Positions 1 to 12,260 of a stretch of DNA of 64,000 bases are shown in pieces. Under the pieces are notes generated by a model. The model saw nothing but the letters and a program-made list of their open reading frames with translations. It was not told the DNA's origin and made no database searches. This DNA comes from Macrotis lagotis (lineage: Eukaryota; Chordata; Mammalia; Peramelemorphia; Peramelidae): positions 100,885,637-100,949,636 of the forward strand of contig NC_133665.1 of NCBI RefSeq assembly GCF_037893015.1. Reading direction: 5' to 3'. The position numbers and the translations under genes are program-made. Positions within the stretch are counted from its first letter, which is position 1. Every line of letters starts with the position of its first letter.

Positions 1-2400
1 AGTTGTATGGTCACATAACCTCTTTTGGCAGCTGGGTCGGGCAAACAAACTAAAGTGGATGACAGCCCTTTCCAAGGACTCTGACCCTCCCACAGCAAAG
101 CTTTCTTAATGAATGCCTAACCCAGTGTGTCCAAGCTCACCCTAACAGCCAACCCATTCTTGGGCCTGGCCCTGGGAGTCCTTTCTCCAGGAGAGCAGGG
201 AAAGGAGCATTTATGGCCGGAGTCCCTGGACACTTGGCCCTGCAGCCAAGCCTCTTTCAAGTTAGGTTTGGCTGACCTTAAGGAACGATATTTTTACCCC
301 TGGAGCACCAAGATCTAGGACGAGAGCCCAGGAGCTTGAAGATAACTAAGACTATTAATATGTAGTGGAGTTCAGCCACAGGATTTCACAGGTTGGACAA
401 GTATCTAGAAGAGACTTTGCATATAATAACCCTACTCCATGGACAATGTACTGGTGGGCCTACCTTCTATAACCCTTTCCCCATGACCTGTGTTATCTTT
501 GTCAATTTGCAGGGTGTGAGGTGAAAGGTCAGGATTGTTGGGAGTGGAATTTTCCTTATCATCAGTGATTTAGAACATTCTTTCTCGTGGTTGTTGATAG
601 TTTGCAATTCTTTTGAGAACTGTTTTTATCCTTTAACAGGGTCAGATTTCTTTAAGAAAAAGTTTTTCACTGAGTACCTGTATGTTTTCTTTTTTCTTTT
701 CAAAGATAATTCATTTTAGGGCCACAATTTATATTTACTGTAAAGTCACTTTCTACATCTCATTTCAACTCAACAAACATTTATTATTTCAAACCTTGTG
801 CTAAACATTGAAAAATAAAAAAAGACCAAACAAAAGTAATTCTCTGTCCTACAGGAGATTCCTTTCTAACAGGAATGTACAGCTATGTACACAGATAAAT
901 AAATTCAATGTCATTTCTAGAGGAAACCTATGGGGTGGTCAGGAAAGTCTTTTTATAAGAATTCTAAGAAAAAGATTGAGGAGGGGAGTGCATTCTAGCC
1001 GAACAAGAGGGATCAATAGCCAAGTAAGAAGATAGCAGGTGGTGTTTGGAGAACAGCTAGCAAGTAGGTCAAATAAATTCTTTTGAGCATTTGTGTTATT
1101 CTAGTTTTTTCTATCCTCATTATTTCCCCATCCATCCCTTTAAAGACTGATTTATAGGCTGCACTTGGGTTACATACAAACTATAGTTGGAGGACAAAAA
1201 TAGGTTGTGTTTTTGGACTAATAAAGAACCTGCCTGGTGGACTAAGACATCTTTATATTTGTCCTAAATTTTTCTTCCTTGAGATCCAATCAGATAATGA
1301 TAGCTAATAATGCTCTTATTGTTTGTTATGTCTGACTCTTCATGACCCTATTTGAGGTTTTCTTGGCAGATACTGGAGCAGTTTGCCATTTCCTTCTTCA
1401 GCTCTTTTTACAGGTAAGAAAACTGAGGCAAGCTGGATTAAGTGACTTGCCCAGGGTTACATAGGTGGGGATTGGATTTGAACTCAGGAAGATAACTCTT
1501 CTTGATTCCAATCCCAGTGCTCAATCCACTGTGGTGCTAACATTTACATAATAATTAATATGTACCGAGAGCTGAGCTGAGTGATTTATAGTCATTATCT
1601 CATCTGATCCTCACAACAACCCTGACAGGTGAGTACTATTATTATCTTCATTTGACATATGAAGAAACTGAGGCAAACAGAGGTTTAAATGACTTATACT
1701 ATCAGATCCTGGATTTGAACTCTGGTTTTCCTGACTCCAGTCTCAGAATTTTATCTGCCACCTCTAGAGGATGGACTGGTACCTCTTTGGACACTTTCTC
1801 CAAATAGGAGCTGATGTCAATGTTCCCTCTCTTCTCATTGATTGGGGCCAGCGATCCCGACTCCGAGTAAAATGGATCAATCAGCTCTCATCACATTCAA
1901 CTGAGATCAATGTACACCATGGAAACAATGTAAAGACTGACAGATTGCCTTCTGTGGGGGGTGGGGGAGGGAAGCAAGAATAGGGGAAAATTATAAAATT
2001 CAAAATAAATAAAATCTTTCTTTTATAAAAAAAATGGCTCAATCAATCCAACTTTGGCGGGCGCAGAAGAGCCAGTCTGGAGGTGGGCTTCAGAAACAGA
2101 AAAAAAGGCATTCTCGTTTTGTTTCTTTTTGGAGGGGGGAGGTTGGAGACGAAAGGAACCAGACCCTGGAACCCAGGGGAGAATCATGAACTGAGTGAGG
2201 CGGAGGGAACTGAACAAAACGGAGAGACAAGGTTTCCAGCCTCACGGAGCGGGAGGCCCTCTCCTTACCGTCTCACGCTCTCTTAACAGCTGGTGTGCCG
2301 TTTGTGTGCCCTGATTTAAACAAGAAATTCGATGGCAAAAGCTACTATGGTGGCAGCAATGTCTTCATATGGTTTAGACATTATAAATCATCACAGTATT
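1..2400. other. Intergenic stretch with old SINEs, no gene seen
   Basis: No exon or conserved reading frame is recognisable. About 750-1040 resembles an interspersed repeat with an 'AACAAACATTTATT' start that recurs elsewhere in the window. About 1305-1545 is an antisense tRNA-derived SINE ending in the inverted 'TCCACTGTGGTGC' head. About 1546-1765 is an antisense MIR-like SINE with the CATCTGATCCTCACAACAACC core. The remainder is AT-rich sequence in which I see nothing. Confidence 0.6.
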
Positions 2401-2747
2401 TGCATTTATTCATAAAAGGGGGCTGGCAGCTGATGCGGCGGCGCAAGGCTTGCTTGTTTGTCCGCTAAGTCCGGGCCCTTCTCCGTTTTGGCCTTTTCTG
2501 CCAGGCGCTTTCCCCGACATTCGCTCCGATTTTGTTTAATCCGAATTCCCCTGTGGATAAATCTCCCCAAAATGCATTTTTTGGGTAGGACGGAGCAGAA
2601 GGGGGGGGTGGAAGGGGGCGGGAGTCCGAGAAGGGAAAGGGCGGAGCGGGGGTGGGCATCCCCGGCGAGCAGGTGAGCCAGGCCAGGTGAGCTGGGGGCG
2701 GGAGGAGGAAGCCCCTGCGCCCAGGTGGGATGGGGGGGCGCCCTGGG

Positions 2748-2790
2748 CCCGGGGGGCGGGGCGGGGCGGGGCGGGGCGGGGCGGGGGCCG
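2748..2790 (+). repeat. GGGGC tandem repeat, G-quadruplex-prone
   Basis: A run of G-tracts separated by single C residues (GGGGC repeated about six times) follows a GGGCCCGGGG block. Many consecutive G3-4 tracts on one strand can form G-quadruplexes. It lies in the CpG island and doubles as stacked GC boxes. Confidence 0.85.
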
Positions 2791-2807
2791 CAGGTGCGGG
2801 CACTGAG

Positions 2808-3035
2808 GCGGGGCAGAGCGGGCGGGCCGGGCGGGAGGGGCGGGGGCAGGGCAGGAGGGCCGGGCAGAGAGGGCGGGCCGGGCCGGGCCGGGAGGGGCGG
2901 GGGCAGGAGGGCCGGGCAGAGCGGGCGGGCCGGGCGGGGCGGGGCGGGGGCAGGAGGGCCGGGCAGAGCGGGCGGGCCGGGCCCGGGGAGGAGCTGCGGG
3001 CAGAGCGGGCGGGCCGGGCCGGGCGGGGAGCGGAG
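2808..3035 (+). repeat. GC-rich minisatellite in CpG island
   Basis: Degenerate tandem copies of a GGCAGAGCGGGCGGGCCGGG-type unit occur about five times, with interspersed GGGGCGGGGGCAGGA segments, so unit length varies around 40-55 bp. The long proline/arginine/glycine-rich open frames on both strands here are a by-product of this composition. Confidence 0.8.
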
Positions 3036-3082
3036 CGTCGGGCCGTGGGCAGGGGCGGCCGCGGCCTCGGAGACCCCGCGCA

Positions 3083-3089
3083 GGTGAGG
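3083..3089 (+). promoter_or_regulatory. Candidate splice donor of a non-coding first exon
   Basis: CAG/GTGAGG, a near-consensus 5' splice site, lies inside the CpG island with the boundary after 3083. It could join to the candidate 5' UTR acceptor before 18996 in front of the ALS2CL start codon. This is inference from motif and position only; cDNA would settle it. Confidence 0.35.
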
Positions 3090-3595
3090 AGGCGCCGCGG
3101 GGCGGGGGGCGGTTCGGAAGCGCGGCGGGGGCCCCCGCGCCCTCTCGCCTCGCGTGTCGGCCCCGGTCCTGCGTGGAGCCCCGTGGCTCCGAGCGGGCTT
3201 CCCGGCCCCTCGCGGGACGGCCTGCGGGGCCCGGGCCCCGGCTAGAGGGGGGCAGCGGCGCCACGACGCACACGGGTCTCCCCGGGCTGGGCACGGGCAC
3301 CCGCGCAGCGCGCGGGAAGAGCCCCCGCCACCCCCGGAGACCCGCGCGCCACCCCGGGGGTGAGGGCCGGGGCTTGGCGCACCCGCCCGGTGCCAGTGGA
3401 GACCCGCGGGACTCAGTCGCGCGGGCACCCGCCCCCGCCCCGGGCGGCCCCTCCTCTCCTTTTTGCCCCCAAGCCTTACTTTTAGACCGTTTTTCCGTCC
3501 CCCGCCCCTTTATGCACATAATTTACAGCCCTGTGTTCCCACCTGATGGCCCCGGAGCTCCAGGCTACTTTATGCTGGGATTCAAGCAACACCCG

Positions 3596-3852
3596 CGGGG
3601 CGGCTGGGTGGCAGCTGGGTGGCGCAGGGCGGCTGGGTGGCACAGGGCGGCTGGGTGGCAGCTGGGTGGCGCAGGGCGGCTGGGTGGCACAGGGCGGCTG
3701 GGTGGCACAGGGTGGCTGGGTGGCGCGCGGCCCCCTGGAGTCCGGAGGACCCGAGTTCAAATGCGGCCTCAGACGCTTCATAGTGACCCAGCTGCGTGGC
3801 CTTGGGCGAGACACTTAACCCCACTGCCTGGAAAAAAAACTAAAAAAAAAAG
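3596..3852 (+). repeat. SINE with tandemly expanded head (minisatellite)
   Basis: The body and tail (about 3735-3852) are an ordinary tRNA-derived marsupial SINE: GAGTCCGGAGGACCCGAGTTCAAAT..., then GGCCTTGGGCGAGACACTTAAC and an A-rich tail. The 5' head GGCGGCTGGGTGGCRCA is repeated about eight times at 3600-3728, alternating full 18 bp and shortened units. The CpGs in this copy are less decayed than usual, which fits its place at the island edge. Confidence 0.85.
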
Positions 3853-4309
3853 TGGGGGGAGAGAGGAGGGAACCCTGCTCTTAAAGAGCTCACAATCTAA
3901 TGTCCCATGCCCAAAATAGAACTCATCTTCTCCCTTTACATATCTACTTTTCCACAATTTCCCTATTTCTATTAAGGTCACTACCATCCAGAGCAGGTGT
4001 TGGCACCTGCTGTACAGAGCCGGCTATCAAAGGCTGCATGGAAGCATTTAAACTCCCCAAATCAGCCAAATGCTACAAACTGGAGCTCAATCATTTTGCC
4101 GGGTTGTCTAGGCTTAAGAGGAGAAAGGTGTTGATAATTCATATGAAACTTAAAATGCTGCTATGCCAGCCTTGCCCACCACCAGCTCCCCCCATTGCCC
4201 AGATTGGGTCCTTGATTCGTCCTTCCTTCTCACCTTTCATGTCTCATCAGTCGTGAAATTCTTTTCACCATGTCCAGGGAATAGCCCATAGGTGATGATA
4301 ATGATGTTT

Positions 4310-4466
4310 GTTTTCATTGGGGGGGGGGGGGTGATGCAAGACAATAGAGTTAAATGGCTTGCCCAAGGTCACACAGATAATTATTAAGTGTCTGTGGTCA
4401 GATCTGAACTCAGGTCCTCCTGACTCCGTGGCTGGTGCTCTATCCCCTGTGCCACCTAGCCGCCCC
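4310..4466 (-). repeat. tRNA-derived SINE, antisense
   Basis: The inverted SINE body (GGCTTGCCCAAGGTCACACAG ... GTGCCACCTAGCCGCCCC) is complete at the head. The tail is preceded on the + strand by a 13-base G run instead of the usual T run. Confidence 0.85.
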
Positions 4467-5595
4467 TTCATTCCTGAGGCCGTGACAAGTGCATGAATCA
4501 GATTTGCAGCATATGGGTCAGTATGGTTGAAAGGTGGGGTTCATGATGAAGGGAAATTTATTTGGGGAGAGAGTGTGGAGCCAGATTGTGAAGACTGTAA
4601 AGGTGGAAAAGAGGAGTTTGTATGTGACTCTAGAGCCATTGAAGCAACTTACCTGGTGAGGACCAGGGCAGACACTGGCTTTAGGGACGTCGTTTTGGAT
4701 GTGTGGAGAGGATGGTTTGGAGATAGGACAATTAGGGCCATAGTCAAGAGATGAGGGAGGGGTTCATGTGAGAGAAGAGTAATGGTAGCTGTTGTGCTGG
4801 TGGAATCCAATAGACCTGACAACTGATGGGTAACTGTGTCTAGGGGAGGGGACAGGAAGGGAAATGAGGAATAATACAAGAGGAGACCGTAACTCTGAGG
4901 CTTGGATGCTAAGGAGGCTAGATGATACAGTGGAATCTGGAATAAAGACTTTGAGTTCATGTCTGGGTTTAGAAATTTCCCTAGCTGTGTGACCTTGGGC
5001 AAGTCACTCAACTTCAGTTTTCTTAGGGAATAATGATAACATCTACTTCCCAAGGTCATAGGAGGACCAAATGAGATCATCTTTGAACAGTGCCTAGTAC
5101 ATCTATGTAAATGAGAGACAGTAGTCAATTAAATGACTGGAAGGATGGTGAATAAAGAAGGTAAGAAGCAGAATGAGGTTAGAAGAAAAGGTAATGAATT
5201 TGGTTAGGAACATTTTGAATTTGAAATCTCAGATAGGCAGTTGATAGGTCTGGGAACTCTGGAAAGATATTTAAGCAGGAAAAGACATTCTAGCCCAGGA
5301 TCTTGAGTAGATTACTGGGCCAGAGGCTGTAGAAAATGAAAAAGGCCTAAGAGAAGCAAAAATGACTGAAAAATCTTGCTACCTCTGATTCCAAAAGTCT
5401 TTCCTGCTATTACTGTACCTAATCAATCTTAACTACCAACAATTTGCATGCTGAAGTGCTACCAATACAAAGATAAAACTTGCCAGCAAGGAGTTTACAA
5501 TATGATGCTTCTTTGAACTCTTTTTACAATGAACTAAGACAAATTTGTAATTATTATATAATTAGCTGCCTACTAGAATGTAAGCTCCTCTGTTG

Positions 5596-5766
5596 TTTTT
5601 TTTTTTGGAATTTTTTTTTTTTAGGTTTTTGCAAGGCAATGGGGTTAAGTGGCTTGCCCAAGGCCACACAGCTAGGTAATTATTAAGTGTCTGAGGCCGG
5701 ATTTGAACTCAGGTACTCCTGACTCCAGAGCCAGTGCTCTATCCACTGCACCATCTAGCCGCTCCC
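5596..5766 (-). repeat. tRNA-derived SINE, antisense, with target duplication
   Basis: Complete inverted SINE with a T-rich start (inverted poly-A) and the inverted head CACCATCTAGCCGCTCCC. The direct repeat AGCTCCTCTGTT flanks it at 5583 and 5767, a clear target-site duplication. Confidence 0.9.
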
Positions 5767-8700
5767 AGCTCCTCTGTTTTTGTATTCTCTTCTCCTTTGT
5801 CGATCAGTTTTTTTCCTGCCTTCTGTTTTCTTGGCTGGAGAAATTTGCCATTTCCTTCTCTTGCTCATTTTACAGATAAGGAAACTGAGGCAGACAGCAT
5901 TAAGTGACTTGGACAGGGATCACACAGCTAGTACGTATGTGAGGCCAGATTTGAGCTCAGGAAGATGTGTCTCCCTGCTTCAAGATCTGGTACTCTCTAC
6001 TAGGTTATAAACTCCAGAAGGGCCAGGACTGTCTCCTGTTTTGTATTCTCTTCTTCTCCTAGTGCTTTGTAAAGTAGTGCATGCTGAATTGAATCAAATT
6101 CTTTTCCTGGTCCAACCCTGCCAACCTTTTAGTGCCGCAGCTTCTCTCCATTGCTCTGTTTGATTCTGTGGTTATTTCTGTGTCCCTGCCTTTGCCTCTC
6201 GGCTCTAACTGCATCACTTTGCTAAACCAGTGTTTAATCCTGAAATAAATCAAAGCCAAGAGCTGAGGAATAAATCATCTTTAATGGAGATAATAAGGAA
6301 GCAAACCTTGTGGGGATGTCTAAGACCCATGCAAAAGGGGAGAGGGGGATGAGGCAGTATGAGGTAGTGAGATCCGGTCTTGAAACCTCAGCAGCCCTTG
6401 GCAATCTCAGCTAGAGGAATTATTTCATTCCTGTGTTCAAAGAATGTCAATAGGGTCCAACTTGAGTTGGGCTTCCTTTCAAGGCAAAATCCCTGATTCG
6501 GCTCAACCTAATCAAAAGTAAATATCTTGAGAGTAGGAATGTAAGGACATTACTGAAATTGTGACTTTACAGCAATCATATAAAGGAGTGGCGGTCCATA
6601 TTTGGTGTTAAGAATTTACTGTCACTAGAGACTTGGGCTCCAGGGAAGGGCCTGGGACACTCTTCCCCAGACTCTGAAGCATGATGCTTGTCCAGCCAGC
6701 TAATAATAAACCTACTCAGATCATGCTTTAATGTTTCTGGAGAGCCTTCTGCACAAGAGTCTAGAAGAAGAAACTGAGAGTTAGAATGGTAGTGACAGGA
6801 CCATAGAATTTAGAATTGAAAGTGCCTCAGAGAATGAACAACTAACCCAACCTCCTCAGATGAGGAAAATGTGGTTCAAAGAAGTGGCTTGCTCAGTGAC
6901 AAGGTGTTCAAACTTGTCTTCAGGCCTAGGCTGTTTCCAGTTCCCGCTTCTGACTTGTCCTCTTCCATTCTTCCCCCTCCAGGGGAGTCAGATTTCTCCT
7001 GATGGGCCCTGGAGAAAGGGCCATTGGGGTAGGTAAGATACCTTAATTTTCTTCTGCACAGACATCAAGCCAGTCCATTCCATGTGGTCTTAGGGAGGTC
7101 AGAGGAAGATAAAATAGATTGGGTGGGGTGGAATTGTTCAAGAGAGATTAAGGTTAGACAGTAAGAACTTTCCTACCTGACCTGGCCAGGTGATTCTGGA
7201 CTAGGTTCTCAAAAAGATAGTAAATTCAAGTCAAAGAAAATTTATTTTATTAAGAAAATATCATGTTCCAGGCACATTAGGCTTCTAGGTGGCCCCAGTG
7301 GCTGGGTATGTAGTCTATACTTTAATGTAGTCTTTTTTTTTTTCCTTTCTTTGGTCTAGAACCCCTTCTAGTCCTCTTCTTCCATGTTCTATATGATTCA
7401 GTACTTTGGGGTGATAAACTATGCCTAATTTCTCCAAGTCAAGTCAACTATGACTGATCTAACAATAATAGATTTAATAGCAGCCCATCCTTCTATTCCT
7501 TGGCAAGCACTCACCCAGTAAGCGGCTAGTTGACCCACTGGATTGAGTACTGGTCTGGAATTCAAATCTGGCCTCAGACGCTAATTGTATGATACTTGGT
7601 AAGTCCTCTGCCTTAATTTCCTCCTCCAAAAAATAATAATAATACCATCAACCTCCCAGGATTGTCACAGGATAATAAGATAATGTTTGTAAAGAGCTTT
7701 TGGAAACCTTAATGAATTCCTTATTCTTGGGAAGTAGACGCATGGTCAGTTTTCTGTGGGAAAATAATAATTGATATTCATGTAACTTTAAGCCTCTGCA
7801 AAGGGCTTTATAACTATTATTTCAGTTGATCCTCATAACTGTCTGTTAAGGTAGATCTTTCAGGTATTAGTATCTCCATTTTACATATGAGGAAACTGAG
7901 ACTTAGCTGGTTGTTAACCTTTCCCAAGTTCATGCGGTATCAGAAACTGGATGTAAACCTTTTCTTTTGACTTCCACATATGGTATGTTTTCCACTGTGC
8001 CACACTACCTTAAAACAGGCAGTTGCAGAGGGACTGACTTGTCCAGGGATATATTGGTGAGTGACCTAATGTCAGAGCCAGGACCTAGAACCTAGTATCC
8101 TGGCCCACAGCATTAAAAGAATGCTTTATACTCATCAAAGTATTTCCATATTTGTCCATTATCCATTGAAATCTTAGGACCTAGAATGTTAGAACTGGGA
8201 TGCATCATAGAAAATAAAGAGTCCAGAACATCAGTGCTAGAAGAAGCCACGGAACATTGAACAACATGAAGGTTAGCATGCCAGAGATGGAGGGGCTGTA
8301 GAACAGGGAGCATAGAAACTAGAGGACATCATGAAAGAGGAAGAAGAAGCCCAGAGACGGACATTGAATGGATCCAGGTCATATGAGCTGGTGGCCAAGC
8401 TGGCCCTATAAACAGCTCTAATGCTATGTCTAGGCAGGCAGGGCTTCTTCCACTCTACTGTGTCCCATATTCAGGGCATCCATGGTATTGATGCAGTAAT
8501 AAAGTCAGAGAGCGGAAGAGGGGGTCATTAGGGAGAAGTCCTACCAGTTTCTTCATGTTTAGGTGAATCATTGGGCCTCTGCTTCCTCTTCACATTCACA
8601 GGAAAGTGTCCATCCCTGTATGGGACCACCTCCCAGCTGTGCCCCCACATCCCCAGTGGATAGGGTCAACTTCTGCCCCCAAACTGAAGCCCAGCTGTGG

Positions 8701-8962
8701 AACTCCCCCCCCCCCCATTTCCATCTGGCTCTCCATTCTTCAATTGAGAGGGCCACTGGGTACAGGCAAGGCTGAGGGGTCCCCTTCATTCATATAGTAC
8801 ATACGGCTAAGGTGTCCCCTTCATCCTTTGTCCCTCCCTTTCTCCCTACCCCCCAAATCAGTCAAATAAAGGTGTCCCTCCAGGCCTTGATAATAGTTGC
8901 ATTTTTGACTCTGCTCAAATTTCACCTACAGGAGGCCTTTCCTGGCATCTACCCACCACTCC

Positions 8963-9400
8963 AAAAGGCAGCTGGTGGCACAGTGGCTAAGACACTTTAC
9001 TGGCGTTTCAATCTAGCTTCGGATACTAACTAGCTGTGTGACCCTAGGCAAGTCATTTAACTTCTATTTGCCTCAATTTCCTCAACTGAAAAACAGGACT
9101 GATGTTATTAGCATTTGCCTCACAGGGTTGGGTTGTTGTGAGCATTAAATGATATAATATTTCTCTCTCTCTCTCTCTTTTTGGTTTTTGTAGGGCAGTG
9201 GAGTTGTTACTTGTCCAAGGTCACACAACCAGGCAATTATTAATTGTCTGAGGCCAGATTTGAACTCAGGCCCTCTGTCAGGCCTCCAGGGCTGGTGCTT
9301 TATCCACTGTGCCACCTAACTGCACCTAAATGATATAATATTTTTAAAGTGTGAGGCACATATTGGACCCTATTCAGATTTATCTCCCTACCTTCATTTC
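8963..9400 (+). repeat. Older SINE, sense, interrupted by a younger antisense SINE
   Basis: The head GGCAGCTGGTGGCACAGTGG starts at 8963. The body runs through GCTGTGTGACCCTAGGCAAGTCA to ATTAAATGATATAATATTT, where a second SINE (9163-9326) is inserted. The host resumes at 9327 after a duplication of its own sequence. Confidence 0.8.
9163..9326 (-). repeat. Nested tRNA-derived SINE, antisense
   Basis: Inverted SINE flanked by the 17 bp direct repeat TAAATGATATAATATTT at 9146-9162 and 9327-9343. It therefore inserted into the tail region of the SINE that begins at 8963. A short CT repeat adjoins its inverted A-tail. Confidence 0.92.
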
Positions 9401-11943
9401 CCTTGCCTTTCTCCATCCTAGTGTCTCCCATCACGATGGATTTCAGTTTGTTGATGTCCTTCCTAAAAATGGGCCACATATTACCAAGATATTCTCTCCA
9501 GGCCATTGGAGAGTGGGACCACTGATCCTGTGTTTTATGGGATAGTGGAAAGCCTTGGATTTGACATCAGGAAGGACCTGGGTTCAAATGGTAACTCTGC
9601 CACTTAGAATCTAAGAGATCTTGGCTAAGTCACCTTGGGCCTGGTTCCTTATCTGTAAGTGGTTGTAAATGGCTGGATGTCCTCATCCCCTCCAGTTCTA
9701 AGTCTTAGGACGCAACCTAGGGTGGCGTTAGTTTTTACATCCCCATAATGCCATTGATCTCCCTGGGTAATCCTGTGCATGCCAGTTCTAGGCAGAAGGG
9801 AGGGAGGGGCAGCCCTAACAACAGCTATTGGCACTTCCCCTCTCCTTAGCTTTTATTTCCCTACCCTGGCCTTGAACTACTACCACGGTGGTGGGAAATG
9901 CCTCTGGACACAGCAGCCCATCTACCCCGAGCTGAGAATGCCAGAGCCCCTGGTGGTGGGGAGGAAAGCTGGGAGTTCAGTCCTGACCGAGTACCTATTC
10001 CCCTGGGATTGCTCAGCTCTAACCCTCCCTCTTCCCCTTCCTGCTGGCCTCCACCCCAGGCCTCTCCCTTTCACCATAGGTGGGGTTTGGAATTCTGCTC
10101 TGGGCTTGGTCTTAGAGTGGTGAGACTCCATTCCTCCCCGCCTTACACTCCCACCCCTTTCTTTGTCAATAGTGACAGAACCTTTAAAATTCATTCCTGC
10201 TCACCCTCCCCTTGGACTCCCAGCTTCAAGGTCATTTAAAAAAAATCTATTCAGTTTGGTTTATGTGTGGAAACCTGGGAAACCACAGAAGGAGTTGGCG
10301 GCTGGCTTGGGAGTCCCCAGTATAAGAAAAGAATCACAGCCCCCTCCCCTCCAAGAGCACCTGGTCTGAGGGGAGACAGACCCCAATTTGGGGAAAATTC
10401 AGGCAGAACTCTTCCAAGGGGGAAAGTTGACTGAGAAGACCTAAGGTTGCTTCTATAGTTAATTATCCCAGGATTTAATAATTCCGGATGAACAAGGTGA
10501 GGTTTATCACAATGAGGAAATAAATCTGGATGGAGAAGGGATCACTATCCTTCTATTCAGTTGTATGTGGTGAGGTGGTTGTAACACCAAGTTCTTTGGA
10601 ATTAATTGTGAGACACTGGCAAAGGACCACCCAGCATAGCAGGTGGGCCCACACCAAAGAAGATGCTCTGCTCTAGGAGCAAAGCACCTGGAGATGCCCA
10701 GATCTAGAGACATCTCCACTGAAGATGTTCACATGGACTACTTGTGCCCGAACTGTGATAGAGCCTTCTGAGCTCAAATGAATTAATCAACCACAGCTGA
10801 ATGCACTTTACCTTGATCTCAACCTAGTGATGTCATTTTGTTCTTCCAACACAAATAAATGTGAACATCTCCATACCCAAAGAACAGGAAATGTGTATCA
10901 TATATATAAAGTATTTAAAAAAATATTAAATTGAGCATGATAGTAATACAGTTTGTTTCCCCTAGATTCATTTCTGGACTTTCTTCTGCGTTCTTCTGTA
11001 AATTGTTCAGTGTTCCTTTGATACTCATTTCTTCTACTGCCATCACCAACTTTTCCCTACAGTCCCTGCTCCCTAGCTTGAAGTCCTCCCTCATCACTGG
11101 GAAGTCGAGTCAAGCAGAGCAAATCTACCCATTGACTGTTTTTATCCCGTTGCTGTTGACCAGGAGGTGGGAGGCCTGCTTGGTCTTGTGAAGTCACCAT
11201 GAGCCATTGCGTTGATTGTCATTCTTGAGTCTTTCTGAGTTTCCTTTTCTTCATTATAACCCTTGAATCTGTTATCATCACTTCAGGCTGCCTTCCTTGG
11301 ATTCTCTAAATTGGTCATTTTCATCATGTCTTGGGGTACAGTAATATTCTATTACATTTATGTGTCGTCATCTCTTTAGTCATTCCCTAGTTCATCATTT
11401 TAACTCTGTAATTAGTTTGGTTTGATCAACGATTTAGTTGTCAGAGCTAAGAAGGACGTTAAACACCATCATGTCCAGCTGAGGCCAAGAGAGAGAAAGG
11501 ACTAACCCAAGGACACATCCAGCAGACTGGCCTGCAGCCCATCAATGATGTCTACATAGTCACCAGATAGTTTCATGGTTCCGTGGAGGCGTGGATAGAC
11601 TGCAGTCTGCATTGGGGGGGGGGGGGGGAATAAGAGATTCTGTGTGATAGTCATCTTAGAGCCTGCTGTATACAGGGCTCTGTGGCCTTTGATTGAAGAT
11701 TGGCTCAGTTGGGCTGAGTGGGAAAAGACTGCCTAAGAAGGATCAACAAATCAATAAATATGAATTGTCTGCTATGAACCAGACATCGTGATGAGGATTG
11801 GAGATATGAAGAGGCAAAAGGCAGTCCCTGCTCTCAAGGAGGTGACTTCAAACAAATATGAACAAATTATAAATGGGGATTAAGAGGAAATAATTAAGAG
11901 GGGGAAGGTATAAGAATTAAGAGGAAGGCTTACTGTAGAAGCT

Positions 11944-12260
11944 GATGATGATGATGATGATGTTTGTCCTTCATTCTTGAAGAAGACCATGATGTCAGGG
12001 AGGTGGTGCCATAACAAACACATGAATAGGATCTGAATGAGGGGGCTGCTGTGCTAAGTCACCAACCTCACTTTCTCTTCCAGAGTCAGCTGGGTCCAGT
12101 GGCCAGATATGAATCAGGATGACTGGAGATGGCCCTGGATGCGAGGCAGCTAGGGTTTAGGTGACTTGCCCAAAGTCACACAGCTAGTAAGAGTCAAGTG
12201 TCTAAGGCCCCATTTGAACTCAGGTCCTCCTGACTTCAGGACTCTATCCACTGTACCACC
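11944..12260 (-). repeat. Composite SINE-like element, copy 1
   Basis: On the + strand, a roughly 200 bp unit (TTTGTCCTTCATTCTTGAAG... then CCAGATATGAATCAGGATGA) is followed by an inverted tRNA-SINE head region ending at 12260. The same two-part order recurs at 62879-63195, so this is one composite family rather than a chance junction. A possible short duplication TAGAAGCT flanks it, but part of that matches the SINE head, so I am unsure. A GATGAT run opens the element. Confidence 0.75.

Larger units (their letters stand above)
2430..3500. promoter_or_regulatory. CpG island, candidate promoter
   Basis: GC content rises abruptly, CpG dinucleotides are frequent, and GGGGCGG (Sp1-type) boxes are numerous, whereas the flanks are AT-rich and CpG-poor. 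Islands like this normally mark promoters. The nearest recognised downstream gene on the + strand is ALS2CL, whose first coding exon is about 16 kb away, so the island could be its promoter, that of an unseen leftward gene, or bidirectional. A strong donor (CAG/GTGAGG) at 3083/3084 fits a + strand non-coding first exon. Transcription itself cannot be read from sequence. Confidence 0.7.

Noticed and set aside
2406..3519. Long proline/arginine/glycine-rich open frames on both strands (up to 340 codons)
   Set aside because: They sit in the CpG island and minisatellite, overlap one another in several frames, have no conserved domain, and follow from stop-codon scarcity in GC-rich DNA.
3482..3824. 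Open frames with repeated CATQPPCATQPP or GWVAQG units
   Set aside because: They are translations of the expanded SINE-head minisatellite, not protein repeats.
9779..10239. Overlapping open frames of 90-114 codons on both strands
   Set aside because: No similarity, no splice or codon-usage support, and mutually overlapping. Considered chance.
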